A DNA stretch of 5,202 nt from an uncultured Actinomycetes bacterium (GTDB taxonomy: Bacteria; Actinomycetota; Thermoleophilia; Gaiellales; F1-60-MAGs149), in the NCBI GenBank assembly GCA_903960645.1, contig CAJCBN010000067.1:1-5202 (forward strand). Reading direction: 5' to 3'. Below, one piece after another: positions 1-4,997 of this stretch. Made by a program: the position numbers and the translations under genes. Positions within the stretch are counted from its first letter, which is position 1; every line of letters starts with the position of its first letter. The notes beneath the pieces are model-generated. The model saw only the letters and a list, made by a program, of their open reading frames with translations, did not search any database and was not told the origin of the DNA.

Positions 1-86
1 CGCGTACCGAGGACGAGGAGGCGAAGCTGCGCAGCGGCCCGCCACCGGTCGTCGCGGCGGCGCGTGGAGGAGCGCTCGGAGCGTGA
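1..86 (+). CDS. C-terminal end of an unidentified upstream protein (partial)
   Basis: Reading from position 3 there is an open frame of 27 codons ending in TGA at 84-86. The visible tail is RTEDEEAKLRSGPPPV followed by an Ala/Gly-rich end: a charged, probably helical stretch and then a flexible terminus. No domain can be recognised from so short a piece. The evidence that it is a gene end is its junction: the TGA overlaps the GTG start of the next gene in a GTGA arrangement, typical of translationally coupled operon neighbours. The 5' end lies outside the window. The other two plus frames of this stretch are Arg-rich or simply continue into the next gene, so this frame is the best choice. Function unknown. 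Confidence 0.6.
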   Translation, partial: RTEDEEAKLRSGPPPVVAAARGGALGA

Positions 87-913
87 GGGGCCTTGCCTGC
101 GCGGTGCTGCTCGTCCTCACCGCCGCTGTCGCCGCCTCCTGTGGCCTTGAGCCGCGGCCGCGCACGCTGCCGGCGGGCTTCGCCGAGCCCCGCTTCCTGC
201 TGATCTCCGACGAGGCACAGGGAGCGCTGCTGATCGGCGGCGATTACGGCCTGCAGTACAGCCTCAACGGGGGGCGCACCTGGCTGCTGCCGGCCGGCGG
301 TCGCCAGCCGGCGGTCGCGGCGACCGCGTACGCGGATCGCATCCTCGTCTCGCGGGGCACGACCGCGCAGGTGTACCCCTACGACCTGACGGGCGAGGGC
401 AATCCCCGCGTCGTCTGGCCCTTCGACGGGGCCGTCATCCACCTCGCCGGCAGCGCGCGACGACAGCGGATCTGGGCGGTCACCCGGGAGGGCGGGATAC
501 GCCTGCGCTACTCCAACGACGGTGGTGCGTACTGGTGGTCAATGCCGGCACTCGGTCTCTGCCCACAGCCGCGCGGGCTCGCGGTCGGGGCACCGAAGGG
601 GCGGGCGAATGAGCGCCTGTGGGTGGCCTGCGGTCGTCGCGGGCTGCTGGTCTCGGACGATCTCGGTGTCAGCTTTCAGCGGGTGCCCGGTATCTCGAAC
701 GCGCGGTCCGTGGCGGCGGCACGCTCGACGCCGGGGCGCGTCGCGGTGACGACGCCGCAGGTGCTCGTGACGCGCGATGCGGGACGCACGTGGAGTCTCA
801 GCGGCCTGAACGCCAACGCCGTCGCGATCGATCCCCGCAATCCGGATCTCGTCTTCGCGGTCGGCGCGGACGGTCGTCTACTCGCGTCGCTCGACGGCGG
901 GAAATCGTTCTAG
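83..913 (+). CDS. Secreted (probable lipoprotein) six-repeat Asp-box beta-propeller protein
   Basis: A 276-residue protein starting with GTG at 83, with GGAGGAG at 66-72 as a reasonable ribosome site. Residues 1-19 form a signal peptide (Arg2, then a hydrophobic run) ending in AASC, so Cys20 is a plausible lipidated residue; Ala at -3 makes the lipobox slightly weak. The mature part is a series of 38-46-residue repeats, each ending in an Asp-box: SLNGGRTW (60-67), a degenerate copy near 98-112, SNDGGAYW (144-151), SDDLGVSF (191-198), TRDAGRTW (230-237) and SLDGGKSF (269-276). This is the BNR/sortilin/YCF48-like propeller signature. The protein stops at the last Asp-box, but the N-terminal segment TLPAGFAEP resembles what follows the other boxes, so it could close the ring. 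Catalytic sialidase residues are not apparent, so the likely role is binding or scaffolding outside the membrane; the ligand is unknown. It is probably co-transcribed with the gene upstream. Confidence 0.85.
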   Translation: MRGLACAVLLVLTAAVAASCGLEPRPRTLPAGFAEPRFLLISDEAQGALLIGGDYGLQYSLNGGRTWLLPAGGRQPAVAATAYADRILVSRGTTAQVYPYDLTGEGNPRVVWPFDGAVIHLAGSARRQRIWAVTREGGIRLRYSNDGGAYWWSMPALGLCPQPRGLAVGAPKGRANERLWVACGRRGLLVSDDLGVSFQRVPGISNARSVAAARSTPGRVAVTTPQVLVTRDAGRTWSLSGLNANAVAIDPRNPDLVFAVGADGRLLASLDGGKSF

Positions 914-921
914 CGGGAACC

Positions 922-936
922 GTTGCCGCCGGCGAC
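922..936 (+). terminator. Possible terminator hairpin between convergent genes
   Basis: GTTGCC (922-927) and GGCGAC (931-936) form a six-pair stem with one G-U pair around a GCC loop, in the 29-bp gap between two converging genes. There is no T-run after it, and in minus-strand RNA one pair becomes a C-A mismatch, so it would serve mainly the plus-strand transcript. Position supports a terminator; the structure alone is weak in DNA this GC-rich. Confidence 0.25.
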
Positions 937-942
937 CCTGCC

Positions 943-1392
943 TCAGGGGCGGAGCGCGGTATCGCCCTCGGCGAGATCCATCAGCCACTCGGGCACCCGC
1001 AGCGGGCGTCCCTCACGGTTGACGCAGGCGTGCGTGGTGACGGCCGATAGCGCGACCTCATCGGCGACCGTGACGAGGTAGGCGATCTGCAGCAGGGTGC
1101 GCGAAACCTCGGCGACGCCCGCGTGCACGGTGACCGGCTCGCCGAAGCGCACGGAGCGGCGGTACCGCGCGACCACGTCGACGACGGCGAGATCGAGTCC
1201 ACCGCTGTGCACCTCCGCGTAGTCGTGCCCGCCGTGCGCGAGCAGCGCGACTCGCGTCTCCTCCAGCCAGGGGATGTACGAGGCGTGGTGGACGACGCCC
1301 ATCGCGTCGGTCTCCGCGAAGCGCACGCGGATCGGGTGGGCGAACGGGTAGCGCTCGGTGGCGAGCGGGGGATCGACGAGCGCGTGGGCCAC
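943..1392 (-). CDS. YbgC/4HBT-type hot-dog acyl-CoA thioesterase
   Basis: A 149-residue protein, the usual size for a single hot-dog fold. Residues 21-39 read IRVRFAETDAMGVVHHASY, the conserved start of the YbgC/FadM/4-hydroxybenzoyl-CoA thioesterase family (typical pattern DTDxxGVVYHxxY). Asp29 aligns with the catalytic aspartate, and Leu43-Glu44 lie in the following central helix. The C-terminal part (RFGEPVTVHAGVAEVSRT through VALSAVTTHACVNREGRPLRVP) matches the later strands of the fold. The family hydrolyses acyl- or aroyl-CoA thioesters in the cytoplasm; the substrate cannot be told here. The start is GTG at 1392, two bases after the stop of the XdhC-family gene. The frame stays open further upstream, but that part lies inside the XdhC gene and has no family resemblance. 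No strong Shine-Dalgarno is visible, so translation probably depends on coupling. It is the last gene of the operon. Confidence 0.88.
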   Translation of the reverse strand: MAHALVDPPLATERYPFAHPIRVRFAETDAMGVVHHASYIPWLEETRVALLAHGGHDYAEVHSGGLDLAVVDVVARYRRSVRFGEPVTVHAGVAEVSRTLLQIAYLVTVADEVALSAVTTHACVNREGRPLRVPEWLMDLAEGDTALRP

Positions 1393-1394
1393 GC

Positions 1395-2459
1395 TCAGGC
1401 GTCCGCCTCGGCGGTCGGGTGGATCCGGCCCGTCGTGTCCTTCAGGCGCTGGCCGGAGCGGCCGGAGCGGTAGGCGATGATCTCGGCGAGGATCGCGACG
1501 GCCGTCTCGGCGGGGGAGTGCGCGCCGATGTCGAGGCCGACGGGGCCGTGGATGCGGCCGATCTGCTCCTCGGTATTGCCCGACTCGAGCAGGCGCTGGT
1601 TGCGCTTCTCCTGCGTCCGGCGCGAGCCGAGGGCGCCGACGTAGCCGACGCCGAGATTGAGCGCGAGCGAAATCGCCGGATCGTCGATCTTCTGGTCGTG
1701 GGTCAGCACCACGAGGTGGTCGGCCGCCTCGAGCTCGAGCTCGGGGTACGCCTTGTCGGGCCAAGACGTCAGCAGCACGTCGGTGCTCGGCATGCGCTCC
1801 TTGGTGCCGAACTTCGTGCGTGGATCGACGACGGCGGTGCGCCAGCCGAGCGTGCCGGCCATCCGGCACAGCGCTTCGGCCGTATCGACGGCGCCGACCA
1901 CAACGACGCGCGGGGCGGGGTGGATGCTCTCGACGAACAGCGTGACGCCGTCCTCGAGGTCGGTCGCGCTGGAGGCTTCAGTCGCGACGGCCTCGGCGAT
2001 GGCCTCCTCCGCCACCGTCCGGAGCGTCCCCGTGAGATCGCCCGTCAGCCCGTCCGTGTCGGCATCGAAGCAGAGCACGCGCCCGTTCTGGTCGCCACCG
2101 AAGACGTGTGCGATCGCCCCGCGACGCAGCGCCGGGCGCGGGCGGTAGGGCTCGAGCGACACCCACAGTTCGCCGCCGCAGGCCAGTCCCACCTGGAGCG
2201 CGAGGTCGTCGGAGATGCCGTAGTGCATCAGGCGCGGGGCGTCCTCGCCGCCCGCGAAGAGCTCGTGGGCGGCGCTGTAGATGTCGCCCTCGACGCAGCC
2301 GCCGGAGACCGAGCCGGCCATCTCGCCGCTCGACGAGACGGCGAAGACGCTGCCGATCGGCCGCGGGGCGGAGCGGTAGGTGCGTACGACGGTCGCCAGC
2401 GCGACCTGATCGCCGCGGGCGGCCCAGGCGGCCGCGGTCTGCAGGGTCTCGTCGTTCAT
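1395..2459 (-). CDS. XdhC/CoxI/CoxF-family molybdenum hydroxylase maturation protein
   Basis: A 354-residue protein. The N-terminal XdhC_CoxI domain (about 8-100) contains ALATVVRTYRSAPRPIGSVF, the family motif SVSGGCVEGD (50-59, Cys55) and GLACGGELWV (91-100, Cys94). After a variable middle, a Rossmann-type XdhC C-terminal domain begins near 184 (RVVVVGAVDTAEAL) and carries Asp212, the stretch YVGALGSRRTQEKR and the signature IHGPVGLDIGAHSPAE near the end. In Rhodobacter, XdhC binds molybdenum cofactor, protects it, promotes its sulfuration and hands it to xanthine dehydrogenase; CoxF/CoxI are the counterparts in CO dehydrogenase clusters. The glycine loop is not the classical GxGxxG but resembles the GAIDF-type loop I recall in CoxI-like members. 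The ATG overlaps the stop of the VWA gene (ATGA) and has no clear Shine-Dalgarno, indicating translational coupling. Family assignment is firm; the client enzyme is unknown. Confidence 0.92.
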   Translation of the reverse strand: MNDETLQTAAAWAARGDQVALATVVRTYRSAPRPIGSVFAVSSSGEMAGSVSGGCVEGDIYSAAHELFAGGEDAPRLMHYGISDDLALQVGLACGGELWVSLEPYRPRPALRRGAIAHVFGGDQNGRVLCFDADTDGLTGDLTGTLRTVAEEAIAEAVATEASSATDLEDGVTLFVESIHPAPRVVVVGAVDTAEALCRMAGTLGWRTAVVDPRTKFGTKERMPSTDVLLTSWPDKAYPELELEAADHLVVLTHDQKIDDPAISLALNLGVGYVGALGSRRTQEKRNQRLLESGNTEEQIGRIHGPVGLDIGAHSPAETAVAILAEIIAYRSGRSGQRLKDTTGRIHPTAEADA

Positions 2460-3643
2460 GCCGCTGCCCGCAGCGTGGCAGGTCGAACGCCCGAGCGTCG
2501 CCCGTCGACCTGGCGCAGCGCCTCGGCGAGCGACTCGAGCGCGGCGAGGTTGTGGCCGGGCAGGAAGACGTCGACGTACGGGAGCGCCGCGGCCATGCCG
2601 GCGGCGAGCGGCTCGTACCCGACGGTGCCTTTGAGTGGGTTGACCCAGATGATCGAGTGGCAGCGGCGGCGCAGGCGCGCCATCTCGGCGGCGAGCGTGG
2701 TGACGTCGCCCCGCTCCCAGCCGTCGGACACGATCACGACGACCGCGCCGCGCGTCAGGCCGCGGCGGCCGTAGAGGTCGTTGAAGGCCTTGAGGTTGTC
2801 GCCGATGCGCGTGCCGCCGGCCCAGTCGGGCACGGCGCGGGCAGCGCGCTGCAGCGAGGCCTCGGGGTCGTAGCCGCCGAGGAACGGGGTCAGCCGCGTC
2901 AGCCGCGTGCCGAAGGTGAACGCCTCGACCTTGCGGCCTGCGCTGACGGCGGCCTGGAGGAACAACACGAGCGCTCGGCTGTACGGCTCCATCGAGCCGG
3001 AGACGTCGCACAGGAAGACGACGCGCCGCTCGACCCGCTTGGGCCGCCGGAACACGCGCTCGATCGGCTCTCCCTGGTGGCGCATGGCGCGGCGCAGAGT
3101 CTCGCGCGGTGCGAGCTGCGCACCGTTCGCGGCGAGCTCGAGTCGGCGCGACCGGCGGGTCGGCAGCACGCGCACGAGCCGGTCCATCAGGCGCCGTAGG
3201 CGCAGCAGCTCGCTGCGGGTGAGCGTGGAGAAATCGCGCTCACGCAGGTTCTCGTCCGCGCTGTAGGCGGCGAGCACGTCGGGCTCCTCCTGCTCCTCGT
3301 CCTTGTCCTCGGGGTCGTCGCCCTCGTTCGGGTGCTTGGCGGGTGCCGGCGGCTGGGTGCGCTCGTCGATGCCGATGCCGAGGTCGGGGCGGCGACCTTC
3401 GTTGCGGGTCGGATCCTTCTCGAACCAGGCCCGGAAGGCGCGGTCGAACAGCTCGAGGTCGTCGCGGCGGGCGACGAGGGTGCAGGCGAGCGCGGCGTAG
3501 ACCTCGTCGCGCCGGCGCAGGTCGATCGCGTCGAGCGCACGCAGCGCATCCTGGATGCGGCCGGGGCCGACCTCCACGCCGGCCTCGCGCAGAATGCGGC
3601 CGAACGTGACGAGCTTGCGGACGACGGCGTCGCCGGTGCTCAT
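2456..3643 (-). CDS. CoxE-like von Willebrand factor A (VWA) domain protein
   Basis: A 395-residue protein without signal peptide or membrane segment, so cytoplasmic. Residues 1-80 (VRKLVTFGRILREAGVEVGPGR and onward) match the N-terminal helical part of CoxE-like proteins. Residues 107-122 are a strongly acidic linker, followed by an Arg-rich helix (RSELLRLRRLMDRLVRVLPTR, within 143-163). The VWA domain runs from about 205 to 370 and keeps a complete metal-ion-dependent adhesion site: DVSGS (Asp213, Ser215, Ser217), Thr278 in AGGTRIG and Asp307 in VSDGWERG. Such proteins pair with MoxR-type ATPases; CoxE works with CoxD in maturing the active site of CO dehydrogenase. The ATG at 3643 shares one base with the stop of the ATPase gene (TGATG) and lacks its own ribosome site, so the two are translationally coupled, as expected for partners. 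Family assignment is firm; the exact client is inferred from the XdhC gene downstream. Confidence 0.93.
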   Translation of the reverse strand: MSTGDAVVRKLVTFGRILREAGVEVGPGRIQDALRALDAIDLRRRDEVYAALACTLVARRDDLELFDRAFRAWFEKDPTRNEGRRPDLGIGIDERTQPPAPAKHPNEGDDPEDKDEEQEEPDVLAAYSADENLRERDFSTLTRSELLRLRRLMDRLVRVLPTRRSRRLELAANGAQLAPRETLRRAMRHQGEPIERVFRRPKRVERRVVFLCDVSGSMEPYSRALVLFLQAAVSAGRKVEAFTFGTRLTRLTPFLGGYDPEASLQRAARAVPDWAGGTRIGDNLKAFNDLYGRRGLTRGAVVVIVSDGWERGDVTTLAAEMARLRRRCHSIIWVNPLKGTVGYEPLAAGMAAALPYVDVFLPGHNLAALESLAEALRQVDGRRSGVRPATLRAAA

Positions 3644-4578
3644 CAGCCGGCGGGGACGGAGGCGTCGTCGGCCGCGCTGCGGGCGCGCTCGACGAGCTGC
3701 TTGAGGTCGGCGTCACGGACGCGCCCGATGTCCTCGTGGAACTTGAGGACCGAGCCGAGCGTCAGGTCGACGACGTCGGCCTGAAGCTCCTGCTGGCCGA
3801 GCGCGAGCAGCGCCTGGGTCCAGTCGATCGTCTCGGCGATGCCCGGCTGCTTGGTGAGGTCAAGCGCGCGGATCTCGTGGACGAAGGCGGCGGCCTGCGC
3901 GGCGAGGCGCTCGGAGGCCTCGGGCACGCGGGCGCGGACGATACGGATCTCGCGATCGAGGTCGGGCATCTCGACCCACATGTAGAGGCAGCGGCGCTTG
4001 AGGGCCTCGTGCAGCTCGCGGGTGCGGTTCGAGGTGAGGAACACGATCGGACGACGCTCGGCCGTGATCGTGCCGAGCTCGGGAATCGTGACCTGGAAGT
4101 CCGACAGGAGCTCAAGCAGGAACGCCTCGAACTCGTCGTCGGCGCGGTCGATCTCGTCGATCAGGAGGACGGGTGGGACCTCGTCATCGCACGCGATTGC
4201 GTCGAGCAGCGGGCGGCGCTCGAGAAAGCGCGGTCCGAACAGCTCGTCCAGCATCTCGTCGCCGGACCGCTGCTCACCGGCGGCTTCGAGGCTGCGGATG
4301 TACAGCATCTGGCGCGCGTAGGCCCAGTCGTAGAGGGCGTGGGCGACGTCGATGCCCTCGTAGCACTGCAGGCGGATCAGGCGGGCGCCGAGCGCGTCGG
4401 CCACCACCTTGGCGAGCTCCGTCTTGCCGACGCCGGCCTCGCCCTCGAGCAGCAGTGGCTTCTCCAACGCGAGCTGGAGATAGACGGTCGTGGCGAGCCC
4501 GCGATCGGCGATGTACGAGCGCTCGGCGAGCGCGGCCTGGACGCCGTCGATGGATTCGCGCATCTGGCTCTGACTCAC
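3643..4578 (-). CDS. MoxR-family AAA+ ATPase, CoxD-like
   Basis: A 311-residue cytoplasmic AAA+ ATPase, first gene of the minus-strand operon. It shows Walker A GEAGVGKT (46-53, Lys52), Walker B LLIDE (138-142), sensor 1 at Asn184 in FLTSNRTREL, and a likely arginine finger at Arg195/Arg196 (LKRRCLYMWVEMPD). The segment CYEGIDVAHALYDWAYARQM (72-91) is characteristic of the CoxD-like branch of MoxR proteins. In Oligotropha, CoxD is an AAA+ chaperone needed to complete the CuSMo site of CO dehydrogenase; related ATPases remodel or load metal cofactors together with a VWA partner, here the next gene. The start chosen is GTG at 4578, seven bases after GGGGAG. An internal ATG at 4563 (306 residues) has no such site, and an upstream ATG at 4707 would add a Pro/Arg-rich, non-homologous leader across the promoter region. 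Strong family assignment; the exact client enzyme is not shown. Confidence 0.93.
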   Translation of the reverse strand: MSQSQMRESIDGVQAALAERSYIADRGLATTVYLQLALEKPLLLEGEAGVGKTELAKVVADALGARLIRLQCYEGIDVAHALYDWAYARQMLYIRSLEAAGEQRSGDEMLDELFGPRFLERRPLLDAIACDDEVPPVLLIDEIDRADDEFEAFLLELLSDFQVTIPELGTITAERRPIVFLTSNRTRELHEALKRRCLYMWVEMPDLDREIRIVRARVPEASERLAAQAAAFVHEIRALDLTKQPGIAETIDWTQALLALGQQELQADVVDLTLGSVLKFHEDIGRVRDADLKQLVERARSAADDASVPAG

Positions 4579-4585
4579 AGCGGTG

Positions 4586-4591
4586 CTCCCC
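4586..4591 (-). promoter_or_regulatory. Shine-Dalgarno deciding the ATPase start
   Basis: On the minus strand GGGGAG lies seven bases before the GTG at 4578. It favours that GTG over the in-frame ATG fifteen bases downstream, which has no comparable site. It is part of the palindrome CCCCGGGG (4588-4595), so local pairing could mask it. Confidence 0.6.
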
Positions 4592-4640
4592 GGGGATCGC
4601 GGTGGATGGACGATACCCTCCCAGCGGGCGTCGCGTGACT
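4592..4640 (-). promoter_or_regulatory. Candidate promoter and imperfect inverted repeat for the minus-strand operon
   Basis: On the minus strand TATCGT (4615-4610) could be a -10 element. A weak -35-like AGTCAC or TCACGC lies 17-19 bases upstream (4640-4633). A start near 4603 would leave a leader of about 25 bases containing the Shine-Dalgarno. The same place holds an imperfect inverted repeat: GGGGATCG (4592-4599) and CGATACCC (4611-4618), with an 11-base spacer and one bulged A, overlapping the -10. It could be an operator, but both elements are short and may be chance. The whole divergent gap (4579-4688) is where control of both directions must lie; no convincing plus-strand promoter was seen in it. 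Confidence 0.25.
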
Positions 4641-4676
4641 GCGGTGCCCTTCGCAGGCAGGCGGGAAGCCGCCGAC

Positions 4677-4682
4677 AGGAGG
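4677..4682 (+). promoter_or_regulatory. Strong Shine-Dalgarno of the small DUF6457-like gene
   Basis: AGGAGG followed by TG gives an almost complete anti-16S match, six bases from the AGGAGG core to the ATG at 4689. It is the best ribosome site in the window and decides the start of this short gene, excluding the longer open frame that runs upstream through the antisense of the ATPase gene. Confidence 0.8.
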
Positions 4683-4688
4683 TGTTCC

Positions 4689-4937
4689 ATGGAGGACGTC
4701 GAGGCATTCGCGGCCCGAGCGGTCGCGGCGATGAACGATGAGGGGCTCGCCTGGGTGGGTAATCCCGCCACCGTGGCGGCGCTGCTCTCGCTCGCCGCCG
4801 ATGCGGCGCACGGCGTGGTGCGACCGGCGGCGCCGATCGCGACGTTCCTGGCCGGCATCGAGCTCGGCCGTAGCGGCGGCGACCCGGCCGCCCTTGAGGC
4901 CGCGCTCACGCAGATCCGCGCGGCGATCCCCGGCTAA
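4689..4937 (+). CDS. Small DUF6457-like protein, possibly molybdenum-cofactor linked
   Basis: An 82-residue, Ala-rich, mostly helical protein with no signal peptide or membrane segment. The core PATVAALLSLAADAAHGV followed by VRPAAPIATFLAGIELGRSGG (about 26-65) matches my memory of DUF6457. That small actinobacterial domain occurs alone or fused to MobA-like nucleotidyltransferases of molybdopterin-guanine dinucleotide synthesis, often near fdhD. The HGVxRPAAPxxTFLxGxxxGR pattern is the main evidence. Start and stop are well defined: a strong Shine-Dalgarno before ATG 4689, and TAA at 4935-4937. It is transcribed divergently from the MoxR-VWA-XdhC operon across 110 bp, so the two could share regulation, and both would then concern molybdenum enzymes. 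No catalytic residues are evident; its biochemical role is unknown. That it is a real gene is more certain than the family name. Confidence 0.8.
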   Translation: MEDVEAFAARAVAAMNDEGLAWVGNPATVAALLSLAADAAHGVVRPAAPIATFLAGIELGRSGGDPAALEAALTQIRAAIPG

Positions 4938-4963
4938 GACCAGCGCGCCGATGCGCAGTGAGG

Positions 4964-4997
4964 TCCGGGTTCCACGCGCGGCCGTCTAACTCCCGGA
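4964..4997. terminator. Weak inverted repeat at a convergent gene junction
   Basis: TCCGGG (4964-4969) and CCCGGA (4992-4997) are perfect six-base inverted arms with a 22-base loop, spanning the gap between converging genes and the stop codon of the right-hand one. There is no T-run on either strand. It might help end transcription from either side, but could be chance. Confidence 0.15.

Noticed and set aside
905..940. Premature stop truncating the propeller lipoprotein at the last Asp-box
   Set aside because: In-frame translation past the TAG runs into antisense of the thioesterase. The N-terminal strand can complete the last blade, so a natural end is the simpler reading.
1393..1869. N-terminal extension of the thioesterase to an ATG at 1869
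   Set aside because: The extra 159 residues are Arg/Pro-rich, lie inside the XdhC gene and lack homology; the GTG at 1392 gives the standard family length.
1419..2774. Long plus-strand open frame (451 codons) antisense to the XdhC and VWA genes
   Set aside because: Its product is low-complexity Arg/Ala/Asp/Gly-rich sequence without domains. It mirrors well-supported minus-strand genes; such shadows are common in very GC-rich DNA.
2460..3011. N-terminal extension of the XdhC protein to 3011
   Set aside because: It would be an Arg-rich leader wholly inside the VWA gene; the ATGA-overlapping ATG at 2459 begins right at the family's N-terminus.
2108..3199. Plus-strand open frame (363 codons) opposite the VWA gene
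   Set aside because: It is extremely Arg-rich, has no recognisable motif and is fully antisense to a gene with an intact VWA metal site.
4614..4619. TACCCT as a plus-strand -10 for the small gene
   Set aside because: No -35-like sequence lies at a suitable distance, and a TANNNT match is expected by chance.
3736..4638. Plus-strand open frame (300 codons) opposite the ATPase gene
   Set aside because: No family resemblance, and it covers the Walker motifs of the real gene on the other strand.
4173..4688. Upstream extension of the DUF6457-like gene
   Set aside because: The open frame continues upstream but is Arg-rich antisense of the ATPase gene; the near-perfect Shine-Dalgarno at 4677 fixes the ATG at 4689.
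4579..4707. Longer ATPase starting at ATG 4707
   Set aside because: It adds a Pro/Arg-rich leader absent from MoxR proteins and would cross the divergent promoter region and the start of the small plus-strand gene.
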